DNA of 46,948 bases, taken from NCBI GenBank assembly GCA_001314865.1, contig LJZR01000032.1, positions 1 through 46,948 on the forward strand, written 5' to 3'. Positions 7,846-19,200 of this stretch are shown here, piece after piece; position 1 is the first letter of the stretch; each line of letters starts with the position of its first letter. The translations under genes were made by a program, and so were the position numbers. The notes below the pieces were generated by a model. The model saw only the letters and a list, made by a program, of their open reading frames with translations. It ran no database searches and was not told the DNA's origin. The stretch comes from Phormidesmis priestleyi Ana (GTDB lineage Bacteria > Cyanobacteriota > Cyanobacteriia > Phormidesmidales > Phormidesmidaceae).

Positions 7846-8709
7846 TTAGGCGCCCTGTTTCTTAATCACGCGCCAAGGCATCAATGCCTGCATCCCGCGC
7901 CCTACCGCCCAAGAACTCATTGCTCCCATCAGCCCAATCAACAACATCCCCATCACAATCGGCGGATAATTCGACGTCACATAAGACTCCCAGGTAATAT
8001 AGCCCACACCATATCGCCCCGCTAAAATCTCAGCCGTCACCAGGCAAAACCAAGCATTTCCCATGCCAATTGTCAGGCCACCTGCAATTCCCGGCAATGC
8101 CCCCGGCAGCACAATATCCTTGAAAATAAACCACTTATTAGCGCCCAGGCATTGCCCCACTCGAATCAACACAATGTCATGCAAAATATTCTCCACCGCG
8201 CGAATCGTACTGATTAAAACAGGAAAAAACGCACCAATAAACGTGATGTAAATCATCCCGGTTTCAGCCGTCGGAAAAATTAAAATCGCCAGAGGAATCC
8301 AAGCCACTGCTGGAATCGGTCGGAGCAACTCTAGCCATGGCATCATCAGATCTTCAATGATTTGAAACCAGCCAATGAACAGACCTAAAATAACGCCTAA
8401 TACCGAAGCAACTGCGAAGCCCAACAGCACGCGCGAAACACTCGATCGGATATGGACGCCCGGATCACTCGTGAAAAATTCTACCGTAGCGCCTACAACC
8501 TCCCAAGGAGAGGGCACTAGCTGAAAATTAATGAAGAACTTAAAGCCCGTTATGCATAGAACCTGCCAGATGCCAAAAAAGAGTATGAGCGACAAACAGC
8601 GAGTGGCTGAGCGGTTGGCAAAAAAGAGAATTTGGAGTGTTCGCCACAGCTTGGCCACTGGGGCAACAGCATCAGCATGAACACGACTTTGAGGAAGGGT
8701 GCTAGCCAT
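7846..8709 (-). CDS. NitT/TauT-type ABC importer, permease
   Basis: 287 residues with about six membrane segments and the BPD-type EAA loop near 190-210 (LIRVGQCLGANKWFIFKDIVLPGALPGIAGGL). FFGIWQVL and LELLRPIPAVAWIPLAILIF are typical of SsuC/TauC/NrtB permeases. It would form the homodimeric channel for the lipoprotein encoded 116 bases upstream. Substrate specificity cannot be read from the sequence. Confidence 0.9.
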   Translation of the reverse strand: MASTLPQSRVHADAVAPVAKLWRTLQILFFANRSATRCLSLILFFGIWQVLCITGFKFFINFQLVPSPWEVVGATVEFFTSDPGVHIRSSVSRVLLGFAVASVLGVILGLFIGWFQIIEDLMMPWLELLRPIPAVAWIPLAILIFPTAETGMIYITFIGAFFPVLISTIRAVENILHDIVLIRVGQCLGANKWFIFKDIVLPGALPGIAGGLTIGMGNAWFCLVTAEILAGRYGVGYITWESYVTSNYPPIVMGMLLIGLMGAMSSWAVGRGMQALMPWRVIKKQGA

Positions 8710-8825
8710 GATAAAAAGCGATTTAAAGAATAAGGTCAGGAAGGTCTAGTGAAAGACCCAAGGAAAAGCCTATGGAAAGGCCCAAACGCATATCCCTTGG
8801 GAACAAGAGGCAAGCGATCGCCCCC

Positions 8826-10433
8826 CTATCCGGCCAACATCGGCAACACCCGCTCTAGCGCGAGCAACAACCGATCCCTTGTCAACCGGCTCATCTGCAC
8901 AGGCTGTGGCCCACTCGCATAGGTTTGCAGCAAGTCCTTAAAGCTCGTCACCTGACCGCCTGATTCAGCCGCAAACGCCTTCGCATCATCTGCCAACAAA
9001 AAGGCCGATACCTCATCGCCATTCGTCACATAGTGGGAGTTTTCTGCAAACAGCTTCCAGCCTTTATTACGATCATGTACAAAAATAACATCAGCCGCTT
9101 TTCCTTCTTCCTGCAAGGTATTTAGCTGCTTCACCATATTGGGAATCGAAGCAAAATTAGTCACTGTCGGTTCTTCTTGAATCCACAGTTGAGCCGCCAT
9201 TTTCGGATCTGTAATCTCCTCATCGGTCAGGGCATCTTTCCCGGTAATCACATAGCTTTCACCCTCTGCAATCACCTCGTCGTAGTCCAGCCCCGACTTC
9301 TCCATCGCATTTTTCAAAAAGCCTTCGTCTACCCATGCTGTCACATCTTCCGGATCTACAGGTGACTCAATTTTTCCTAAACTAATCAGCGTAGCAATGC
9401 TATTTTTCAGCGCACTTAGCTGCACCTCGCCAATGCTCGGATTAATCGGCTGTAAACCCGATGGCCCTAAAAACATGTACACAACTTCTTTCTCAATTCC
9501 AGACCACTCTTCAATCTGAGCAGAAATCTCTTCTGGCTTTTCTCGAAACATTTGATTGGCTTCGAGCACTGCTTGGAGATAAGCCTCGACAATTTCAGGA
9601 TGTTCTTCAGAAAAGTCAGAGCGAACGACAATTCCATGCAGCGTTGGCACATTGGTTTGGGCACCGTCAAAAATCTTTTTAGCGAATCCTCGAAAAGGAA
9701 ACAGTTCTCCAAAAGGAACAAAGTCCGCATGGGCGTCAATTTGTCCGGTTCGCAAGCTGGTGCCGCCAACTTCGGGTGATTGGCTAATCAGCTTCACATC
9801 TTTTTCTGGGTCAATGCCTGCATCCTTTAGCGCCTTAAGAACCATGCCGTGAGCCGCAGAACCAAAGGGCACCGACACAGCGCTCCCTTTGAGATCGGCC
9901 AAAGATTCTACGTCACTATCTTTGGGCACAACGACTGCATTCCCTGCGCCGTTAGGACTGTAGGCGAGGGTGCCAATAAAGGTTGACTCAACCCCTTCTA
10001 ATTCTTCTTGAAACTTGATCAAGTTAATGACGGCAGGGAAGTCTCCCATTAGGCCGATATCAATTTGGTCGGCAAGCATTTTGTTGGTAATAGGCGGGCC
10101 AGAGGTATAGCTCGACCATTCAATCTCGTACTTTACGCCCTCATACTTTCCAGTGGTTGGCAAGTACTTTTCTAAGAGGCCTAATTCTCTTACCGTAGCA
10201 CCGCCAACAGCTGTATTAATGACCTGATCTTGCGTGCCAATAGAGATTCGGATCGTTTTTCCACTGTTAGATCCAGTCGAGCCAGCTTCGGCGCTGGCGG
10301 TTTCAGTTGCGTTCTCTCCGGGTGCTGCCGTTTCGGATGGGCTAGAGCAAGCAACCAGTGTTGTAGAGAGGGCCAACACACAGGCAACGGAAAGGCTTTT
10401 CAACCAGGTGTAGGTAAAATTATTGGGCTTCAT
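8826..10433 (-). CDS. NitT/TauT-type ABC importer, substrate-binding lipoprotein with extra C-terminal domain
   Basis: 535 residues, longer than the usual 320-400. Lipobox LVAC ends at Cys29, followed by a Ser/Thr/Ala-rich linker to about 58. Residues 60-375 are an NMT1/SsuA-like binding fold (KTIRISIGTQDQVINTAVGG, DIGLMGDFPAVI, LKGSAVSVPFGSAAH, GQIDAHADFVPFGELF). The remaining 150 residues hold an added domain whose end (SAFLLADDAKAFAAESGGQVTSF, 476-498) resembles NosL-like proteins, though a NosL metal site is not seen. First gene of the importer operon, with AAGGAG before the ATG and a perfect NtcA box upstream. Candidate ligands are a nitrile, amide or related small nitrogen compound, inferred from the neighbours. 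Confidence 0.85.
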   Translation of the reverse strand: MKPNNFTYTWLKSLSVACVLALSTTLVACSSPSETAAPGENATETASAEAGSTGSNSGKTIRISIGTQDQVINTAVGGATVRELGLLEKYLPTTGKYEGVKYEIEWSSYTSGPPITNKMLADQIDIGLMGDFPAVINLIKFQEELEGVESTFIGTLAYSPNGAGNAVVVPKDSDVESLADLKGSAVSVPFGSAAHGMVLKALKDAGIDPEKDVKLISQSPEVGGTSLRTGQIDAHADFVPFGELFPFRGFAKKIFDGAQTNVPTLHGIVVRSDFSEEHPEIVEAYLQAVLEANQMFREKPEEISAQIEEWSGIEKEVVYMFLGPSGLQPINPSIGEVQLSALKNSIATLISLGKIESPVDPEDVTAWVDEGFLKNAMEKSGLDYDEVIAEGESYVITGKDALTDEEITDPKMAAQLWIQEEPTVTNFASIPNMVKQLNTLQEEGKAADVIFVHDRNKGWKLFAENSHYVTNGDEVSAFLLADDAKAFAAESGGQVTSFKDLLQTYASGPQPVQMSRLTRDRLLLALERVLPMLAG

Positions 10434-10461
10434 GTTTAGGCAACTCCTTGTGAATTGCCTT

Positions 10462-10503
10462 ATTTAATCTGTGAGGCTAGCTAGCATTTGTATCTCTACG
10501 TAC
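10462..10503 (-). promoter_or_regulatory. NtcA-type promoter of the ABC importer operon
   Basis: Read on the minus strand: GTACGTAGAGATAC (10503-10490) is a perfect GTA-N8-TAC box. After exactly 22 bases comes TTAAAT (10467-10462) as -10 box, then AAGGAG and the ATG at 10433. The box also sits inside a wider inverted repeat GTATCT/AGATAC (10490-10495 and 10504-10509). This is the canonical class II layout of NtcA-activated nitrogen genes. Confidence 0.75.
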
Positions 10504-10629
10504 AGATACCGAGCTGTAGGCCTTTTTGTGGATAACGATTTTAAGTGAACCCATAAAATTCTTTTGTAGCAATGATTGCTTAGCGATAGGGTCTACACGG
10601 CTCGGTATGGGCGTGGTTTAAAGGTCGAT

Positions 10630-11016
10630 CTACTGACCGAACACTTGCTTTAATACGGCTAGGCGCGATCGCTCCCAATAGTCCACATGAGAACAAATCA
10701 ACCCGGCTTCATTCACACCTAGCTCCGTGTGGCCAGGAATAGAAAGCCGGGGCGACCAAGGCAAAGGAGCCGTCATATTCAACGTCCACTTTAGAGTGAT
10801 GAGTGAGGGGTTAACTTGCTCAATGTTGTGCAGATCCATTTGAACATCGCTAAAAAACCAGCCGAGAAAGCCAATCATGCTCCGGTACTTGGCAACCCCA
10901 TCAAACTCATTCATCGGATCTTTAAAATGCACATCGTCCGCATATAAAGCGTAGGTTTGATCCTTTGGGAATCTAGCGTAGTCCTGCTTTAGCTGCGCCA
11001 CCAAATCCATCTTCAT
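10630..11016 (-). CDS. DUF2358 family protein (SnoaL/NTF2-like fold)
   Basis: 128 residues, soluble. The pattern LKQDYARFPKDQTYALYADDVHFKDPMNEFDGVAKYRSMIGFL and the closing HVDYWERSRLAVLKQVFGQ mark DUF2358, a small family of cyanobacteria and plastid-bearing plants with an NTF2/SnoaL-like cone fold. No biochemical function is established. It lies between the groEL terminator and the NtcA-type promoter of the importer operon, so it is probably transcribed alone. A second in-frame ATG two codons on is an equal start candidate. Confidence 0.8.
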   Translation of the reverse strand: MKMDLVAQLKQDYARFPKDQTYALYADDVHFKDPMNEFDGVAKYRSMIGFLGWFFSDVQMDLHNIEQVNPSLITLKWTLNMTAPLPWSPRLSIPGHTELGVNEAGLICSHVDYWERSRLAVLKQVFGQ

Positions 11017-11086
11017 AAGCTGCTCTTTTTTCCTTTAATTACTCAACTTCGCCCCATAGCCACACCTTATAAAGGTATCAGTTGAC

Positions 11087-11128
11087 AATAAAAAAGCGGA
11101 CTGCCCGAAGACAGACCGCTTTTTTATT
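11087..11128 (-). terminator. Rho-independent terminator of groESL
   Basis: 17-base arms (11087-11103 and 11112-11128) pair with one mismatch around an 8-base loop; the GC-rich core GCGG/CCGC is flanked by A6 and T6 runs, so it works in both directions. It lies 70 bases past the groEL stop and ahead of the DUF2358 gene. Confidence 0.9.
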
Positions 11129-11198
11129 TTTAAAACCCAACAAGAGGTTAAATAACCTTACAAGAGGTTAAATGACTTTAGATGACTTTTAGATGACT

Positions 11199-12848
<1,650 letters not shown>

Positions 12849-12892
12849 TTAGTTAAATGGAGTTTATGAGATCGTTTTAAGGACAGCGGCGG

Positions 12893-13204
12893 CTATGCAA
12901 CGGTTGCCAAAATGTCCTTTTCTGAGAGCAAGATATACTCATCGTCGCCCAGCTTGATTTCGGTGCCCGCATACTTGGAGTACAGCACCTTATCGCCAAC
13001 GTTCACATCCATGCTGCGGCGGGTGCCGTTATCGTCCACCTTGCCAGGCCCCACAGCTGTAATTTCACCCACTTGAGGCTTTTCTTTGGCTGCATCAGGC
13101 AAAATAATGCCGCCTGCTGTTTGAGCTTCAGATGCGCTTACTTTGATGAAGACGCGATCGCCCAGAGGCTTGAGCGTTGAATTACCTAAAGAGATAGCTG
13201 CCAT
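12893..13204 (-). CDS. groES: Co-chaperonin GroES
   Basis: 103 residues. Typical blocks are [38 protein letters not shown] (mobile loop GGIILPD), GPGKVDDNG and [31 protein letters not shown]. It caps GroEL. First gene of groESL, with CIRCE 75 bases and the K-box 141 bases upstream of the ATG. Confidence 0.98.
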   Translation of the reverse strand: MAAISLGNSTLKPLGDRVFIKVSASEAQTAGGIILPDAAKEKPQVGEITAVGPGKVDDNGTRRSMDVNVGDKVLYSKYAGTEIKLGDDEYILLSEKDILATVA

Positions 13205-13278
13205 AGTTTCTTACGTTCTCCACGATGAATCAAAAAATACTTAAAAAAGCTTACGAGCAAAGCCTGTGAGCATAGAGA

Positions 13279-13305
13279 TTAGCACTCTCTGCTGTTGAGT
13301 GCTAA
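13279..13305 (-). promoter_or_regulatory. CIRCE operator of groESL
   Basis: TTAGCACTC (13279-13287), nine bases, GAGTGCTAA (13297-13305): a perfect match to the HrcA-binding CIRCE inverted repeat. HrcA represses groESL until heat stress titrates it away from GroEL. Confidence 0.98.
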
Positions 13306-13333
13306 TCTATCCAATTGAGATTGCCCTATGCAA
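13304..13333 (-). promoter_or_regulatory. Possible groES promoter (-35/-10)
   Basis: On the minus strand TTGCAT (13333-13328), 18 bases, TAGATT (13309-13304). The -10 touches the CIRCE edge, so HrcA binding would block start of transcription. The matches to sigma-70 consensus are only fair. Confidence 0.4.
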
Positions 13334-13344
13334 TATGCGCTTCG

Positions 13345-13360
13345 GTACGGGTTCCCGAAC
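13345..13360 (-). promoter_or_regulatory. K-box, light/heat control element of cyanobacterial groE genes
   Basis: Minus strand reads GTTCGG-GAAC-CCGTAC, a full match to the K-box pattern GTTCGG-NNAN-CCNNAC described upstream of cyanobacterial groE genes as giving HrcA-independent induction by light and heat. It lies just ahead of the candidate -35. Confidence 0.8.
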
Positions 13361-13379
13361 TCACAAAAGCAATCACAAA

Positions 13380-13419
13380 GCGATTCAAAAGCGATTCAAA
13401 GGCGATTCAAAGGCGATTA
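13380..13419. repeat. Tandem repeat, 11 bp x 3.6, groES-atpB spacer
   Basis: GCGATTCAAAG units (first with A at the end) at 13380-13412, then a partial fourth, running into a HIP1 octamer. The 459-base divergent spacer 13205-13663 holds this array, CIRCE, the K-box and a second array near atpB. Confidence 0.9.
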
Positions 13420-13585
13420 GGTGCGATCGCACTGCTCTTTAGCTTTGTCGTTCATACTTCATAATTTTTAAAGGCGCTGCATCTAGTGATAATCTTAAAC
13501 ATGGCACTTGAAGGACACGCTTAACTCATAGTGAATACGCCACCTAAGTTCGTTTTGTACTAAGTTCGTAAGTTACTAGAGTTAG

Positions 13586-15121
<1,536 letters not shown>

Positions 15122-15136
15122 TCGCCAACGCGTGAC

Positions 15137-15184
15137 ATCTGCGGGAGACTGTATCTGCGGGAGACTCTATCTGCCGGAGACTGT
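15137..15184. repeat. Tandem repeat, 16 bp x 3, atpB-atpC spacer
   Basis: ATCTGCGGGAGACTGT and two near copies (one base change each) follow the atpB stop by 15 bases. The spacer to atpC is 230 bases, unusually long for this operon; the open frame in its second half has no family similarity. Confidence 0.9.
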
Positions 15185-15351
15185 AGAGAAGAAGATCCGT
15201 ATCCGCAAGGTCGTCGGCTATGGAGGGGCACACATATGCAGTGCATATACATGTCCCTACATGGCCAGCACCTACAGTCCCTACGCAAACAGATCTAACC
15301 ACCAAAATCTGTTTGACCAAAATAAGAATCAACCTTAAACATAAGGAAGCT

Positions 15352-15768
15352 ATGTCTTTAGTTGTGCGCGTGGTTGCGCCTGATAAAACAGTCTGGGATG
15401 CCGAAGCTGAAGAAGTTATTTTACCGAGTACCACGGGTCAGCTAGGAATATTAGGCGGACACGCGCCGCTGCTGACTGCGCTAGATACGGGCGTATTGCG
15501 CGTTCGAGCAACTAGCGGCAGTAAAGAATGGACATCGATTGCCCTAATGGGTGGCTTTGCAGAAGTCGAAGCAGACGAAGTAACCATATTGGTAAACGGC
15601 GCCGAGCTAGGCAGCAGTATTGACCAAACCGAAGCTGAAAAAGCTTACGAAGCAGCTCAGGCTAAGTCAACTGGCGTTTCAGCTGATGACCGCAAAGCTG
15701 TATTGCAGGCTAGCAATGCTTTGAAAAAAGCTCGCGCTCGCTTGCAGGCTTCGGGTGGTAGCGTCTAG
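15352..15768 (+). CDS. atpC: ATP synthase F1 epsilon subunit
   Basis: 139 residues from the ATG at 15352 ([51 protein letters not shown]), preceded by AAGGAAG. The frame stays open for 44 codons upstream, but that part is spacer and unlike any epsilon subunit. The N-terminal beta sandwich is followed by a helical hairpin ([25 protein letters not shown]). It regulates F1 rotation and, in cyanobacteria, limits dark ATP hydrolysis. Also named atpE in plastid nomenclature. Confidence 0.96.
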   Translation: MSLVVRVVAPDKTVWDAEAEEVILPSTTGQLGILGGHAPLLTALDTGVLRVRATSGSKEWTSIALMGGFAEVEADEVTILVNGAELGSSIDQTEAEKAYEAAQAKSTGVSADDRKAVLQASNALKKARARLQASGGSV

Positions 15769-15992
15769 CTAGACCACTGATATCTAGATAATATCTGGAC
15801 AACTGAGTTAATTGTGTCGCCATGGTTTCCGCCTTGCAAGGGTTAAGGAACTGTGGCGATATTAGTATGGCGATAGATATTAATGCGGCACGAGTTTGGA
15901 CTCATACAACTGCCCACAGATGGTTGCGCGAATGTAGCCACTTCGCATAATTATGACAACAAACGTTTATTCCCTATAGCCTAATAACCCTT

Positions 15993-17489
15993 ATGAAATT
16001 TGAGCGCGCCAGCGGTATTTTGCTTCACCCAACTAGCCTGCCTAGCCCCCATGGAATTGGTGACTTAGGAGCATCTGCCTATGAATTCATTGATTTTATG
16101 GTGAGCAGCGGTCAAACCCTATGGCAAATTTTGCCTTTAGGCCCGACTGGCTATGACCATTCGCCATACACCATGAACTTCAGCGCCTTTGCGGGCAATC
16201 CGCTGATGGTGAGCTTAGAAAAGCTAGTAGAAGAGGGCTTGCTAAAGGCCGATGAGGTGTCGCCGCTGGCAGATGTGCCGCCAGAACGCGTGTCGTTTAG
16301 CAAGGTGATTCCGCATAAAATGGCCCTGCTACGAAAAGCGTTTGAGCGATTTGACGGATCTACGCCCGAGATGGAAGCGTTTTCGGATCAGCAGGGCTGG
16401 TGGCTAGAAGATTTTGTGCTATTTATGGCGTTGCTAGAGGCTAATGAGGGTAAACCCTGGAGCCAGTGGGAGGATAGCATTGCACGCCGCGAGCCAGCAG
16501 CGATGAAGGCCAAGGCAGAAGAACTGAAGGAGAGCGTTGCGTTTCAGCGGTTCGTACAGTTTAAGTTTTTTGAGCAGTGGATGGCGTTGCGTCGGTATGC
16601 CAATGACAACAGTATTCAAATTATTGGCGATGTCTCTATTTATGTATGCCATAACAGCTCGGACGTGTGGGCGCATCCGCAGCTGTTTAAGCTCGATCCA
16701 GAAACGCTGGAGTCGGCCTATATTGCGGGTGTGCCGCCCGACTACTTTAGTGAAACCGGGCAGCTATGGGGTAACCCTGTGTATGACTGGGAGGCCTGTA
16801 AGGCGTCGGGCTTTGAATGGTGGATTTCTCGCTTTAGGGCGACGCTGCAGTATGTAGACTGGGTTAGGGTCGATCACTTTCGGGGGTTTGAGGCTTACTG
16901 GCAGGTGCCAGCCAGCGAAGAGACCGCGATGAATGGGGAGTGGGTGAAGGCACCGGGCGAGGCTTTTTTTGAAACGCTAGCAGATAAATTGGGCAGCTTA
17001 CCGGTGCTAGCCGAGGATTTGGGAATTATTACGCCTGAAGTAGAAGTGCTGCGCGATCGCTTCAATTTTCCCGGTATGAAAATTCTGATGTTCGCCTTTA
17101 ATGGCGACCCCAACAACACCCATTTGCCGCAGCACTACCCAACCAACTGCATTGTGTACTCCGGCACCCACGACAACGACACCGCGATTGGCTGGTGGAA
17201 TACGCTCGCACCCGCAGAAAAACAGGTATTAGCCCAAACCTTAGGCTACGGCAGTCCCGATGAGATCCAAGAGATTAACTGGGTGTTAATTGAAACGGCG
17301 CTGGCTTCGCGGGCAGATTTGGCCATTGTGCCGCTGCAAGATTTGTTGGGGCTCGATGGCAGTGCCCGAATGAATGACCCGAGTAAAATTCCAGGGAACT
17401 GGCGCTGGCGCTATGACAGCTCCAAAGTGCTGACCGATGAAATCAGCGATCGCCTCCGCACACTCACTCATCAATATAATCGGCGGTAG
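15993..17489 (+). CDS. malQ: 4-alpha-glucanotransferase (amylomaltase)
   Basis: 498 residues, GH77. Hallmarks: RASGILLHPTSLPSPHGIGDLG at the start, WQILPLGPTG near 45, the nucleophile in WVRVDHFRGFEAYW near 290-303, acid/base in LAEDLGIITPEV near 339 and the third carboxylate in GTHDNDTAIGWW near 390. It transfers maltodextrin chains in glycogen breakdown. Stands alone between atpC and the dehydrogenase-like gene. The 224-base spacer before it contains only an imperfect inverted repeat and no clear promoter. Its stop codon is part of an 11-bp tandem repeat. Confidence 0.95.
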   Translation: MKFERASGILLHPTSLPSPHGIGDLGASAYEFIDFMVSSGQTLWQILPLGPTGYDHSPYTMNFSAFAGNPLMVSLEKLVEEGLLKADEVSPLADVPPERVSFSKVIPHKMALLRKAFERFDGSTPEMEAFSDQQGWWLEDFVLFMALLEANEGKPWSQWEDSIARREPAAMKAKAEELKESVAFQRFVQFKFFEQWMALRRYANDNSIQIIGDVSIYVCHNSSDVWAHPQLFKLDPETLESAYIAGVPPDYFSETGQLWGNPVYDWEACKASGFEWWISRFRATLQYVDWVRVDHFRGFEAYWQVPASEETAMNGEWVKAPGEAFFETLADKLGSLPVLAEDLGIITPEVEVLRDRFNFPGMKILMFAFNGDPNNTHLPQHYPTNCIVYSGTHDNDTAIGWWNTLAPAEKQVLAQTLGYGSPDEIQEINWVLIETALASRADLAIVPLQDLLGLDGSARMNDPSKIPGNWRWRYDSSKVLTDEISDRLRTLTHQYNRR

Positions 17490-17532
17490 ATCTACCGTCG
17501 ATCTACCGTCGATCTACCGTCGATCGGCTGTC
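17489..17532. repeat. Tandem repeat, 11 bp x 4, at the malQ stop codon
   Basis: GATCTACCGTC three times (17489, 17500, 17511) and GATCGGCTGTC once (17522), starting in the malQ TAG codon. Confidence 0.9.
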
Positions 17533-17655
17533 GATCTATATCTACAGCAGGCGACTCTTAGCCACATACCGTATTCCCGCGAACAGCCCACATCCCAAAG
17601 CCTATGCTTAACTAAAGCGGACACGCCATCTTAAAGACTGAATAAAGAAAACGCC

Positions 17656-18714
17656 ATGGATGTCTCGGTAATTGGGGCGAGCGGTGACTGCGGCAGGGAA
17701 ATTGTGGCACAGCTCGTGGTGCTTGGCGTGTTAGATCCGACCGAGCGATTGCAGCTAGTAGGACGCGAGGCCGGACAAAGCAGTCAGGTGCTTTATGGCC
17801 TGTGCAGTGACTTGAGCGATGCCTATGCGGAGAAAGCACCTATTTTTGATGTGGCGCTGCGGCCTGAGGATATTGTTGCCGATGTGATTGTGATGACAGC
17901 AGGGGCAACCGTAGGCGGCCAAGTCACTTCACGATCACAGCTGGCATCGGCTAATTTGCCAATATTTGAAAGCTACGCCAAAGCGATCGCTCAGCACGGC
18001 TACGGCCATGAAGTCGTCATCATTGTGACCAATCCAGTAGAGCTAGCCGTTGCGGTGTTCAGCCGTCATTTGGGTCGGCATCGGGTGATTGGGGTGGGTG
18101 CTTATTCCGATACCCTGCGGTTTCGCCGGGAAATTGCGACCGATTTGGGCGTGCGGCGGCAGCTAGTGCAGGGCTTTGTGGTGGGTGAACATGGCGAGGG
18201 CATGGTGCCTTTGTGGAGTAGCGTCAAAGTTCACGGAATGACCCCCGAAGAACTGCGAGAAATTCGCCGTCGGCTCCAGCAAGGACTGAGCGTCAGAGAT
18301 TTTCCAGATGCGGTGCTGCGCGAAAAGCAGTCCGTTATGGCGATTATTAAAACGGGTGATATTGCTCAAGCCTACCGCTATGTAGACGGGCTCTCTTCTG
18401 ACCTGCGCGTGGTGATCAAGCCTTTTGTCACACAGCTTTCAGGCGCGAAAACTATTGCGGCTACGGCCAATGTCACGGTGGACTTAGTGCATAGCCTATT
18501 GCAGGGCAAAGAGATGGTTGTTTCCGGCCAAGTTCAGCTGGCAGGAGAATTTTATGATATTCAAACGCCGCTAGGGGTGCCCATATTGGTGACGCCTAGT
18601 GGCTGGAGCAGGGTCGTGACGTTGCAGCTATGGGCTGAAGAAGCTGAGATGTTGCAAAAGTCTGCTGAAACCATCAGCCGCCGGTTAAAGGAGGATTTAG
18701 CACAGCATGGATAA
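17656..18714 (+). CDS. Malate/lactate dehydrogenase family protein
   Basis: 352 residues, about 30-40 longer than usual members. Rossmann start VSVIGASGDCGREI at 3-16 (the GASGxxG form of malate dehydrogenases); VTNPVELAVAVF near 116; the substrate-arginine loop with DTLRFR near 155; the catalytic His in GEHGEGMVPLWS near 176-187. After the second beta strand the usual Asp is replaced by LVGRE, which may favour NADP(H) (inference). It should interconvert a 2-hydroxy- and 2-keto-acid; the substrate is not clear, and it is divergent from the normal cyanobacterial malate dehydrogenase. Overlaps the next gene by 8 bases, so they are translationally coupled. Confidence 0.75.
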   Translation: MDVSVIGASGDCGREIVAQLVVLGVLDPTERLQLVGREAGQSSQVLYGLCSDLSDAYAEKAPIFDVALRPEDIVADVIVMTAGATVGGQVTSRSQLASANLPIFESYAKAIAQHGYGHEVVIIVTNPVELAVAVFSRHLGRHRVIGVGAYSDTLRFRREIATDLGVRRQLVQGFVVGEHGEGMVPLWSSVKVHGMTPEELREIRRRLQQGLSVRDFPDAVLREKQSVMAIIKTGDIAQAYRYVDGLSSDLRVVIKPFVTQLSGAKTIAATANVTVDLVHSLLQGKEMVVSGQVQLAGEFYDIQTPLGVPILVTPSGWSRVVTLQLWAEEAEMLQKSAETISRRLKEDLAQHG

Positions 18715-19198
18715 TCTAGCGACCTATTCAGATGCTCAGCAGCGGTGGGTGTTTGTAGTGCGGGCTTTAAACAGGCCGGGAACGGTGACGGCAGCAGCGG
18801 CGGTTTTCTCTAATCGGGGCGTGTCGCTAGAAGGAATTTTAGGCAGCGGCATTGATACGATGAGCGTAGAAGATGGAAGATTGTTGTTTAGGTTTAGATC
18901 AACTGAACGCAAGCAGGATTTGTTGAAGCGATCGCTCGAAAGACTGCCCAGCATTTTTCAGGTAGATGCCTATGCCTACGAAGATCCGCGACTGCGGGCG
19001 ATCGCCGTGGCCAAGCTCACAGCCGATGCCAAACTCAGCCATGATTTAGAAGATCTATCCATAGAGACCATTTCGCGCAGTAGTTCGTCAGCATTCCTGC
19101 TATTGAGTGGCGGAACAATGGCAGTGGAAGATGCGATCGCCTATTTTCGGCAGCAGCAGCAGCTCGAAGATGTGGTGATGTCTGCCATTACCGTCTAA
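18707..19198 (+). CDS. ACT-like regulatory domain protein coupled to the dehydrogenase
   Basis: 163 residues. RWVFVVRALNRPGTVTAAAAVFSNRGVSLEGILG (residues 13-46) has the beta-alpha-beta start of an ACT domain, as in IlvH-type regulatory subunits. A second, more diverged repeat may follow (residues 70-163). ACT domains bind amino acids or other small ligands and regulate enzymes. AAAGGAGG lies inside the dehydrogenase gene, 11 bases before this ATG, and the two genes overlap by 8 bases, so a regulatory subunit of the dehydrogenase is likely (inference). Confidence 0.6.
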   Translation: MDNLATYSDAQQRWVFVVRALNRPGTVTAAAAVFSNRGVSLEGILGSGIDTMSVEDGRLLFRFRSTERKQDLLKRSLERLPSIFQVDAYAYEDPRLRAIAVAKLTADAKLSHDLEDLSIETISRSSSSAFLLLSGGTMAVEDAIAYFRQQQQLEDVVMSAITV

Positions 19199-19200
19199 AA

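Noticed and set aside
9467-9769. Open frames of about 100 codons inside the importer lipoprotein gene
   Set aside because: They overlap a well supported conserved coding sequence in other frames and resemble no protein.
15220-15351. N-terminal extension of the epsilon subunit by 44 codons
   Set aside because: Not like any epsilon subunit; the ATG at 15352 has a good ribosome site and the conserved family start.
15810-15865. Hairpin after atpC as a terminator
   Set aside because: The arms around TCGCCA/TGGCGA pair only partly, the loop is long, and no T run follows.
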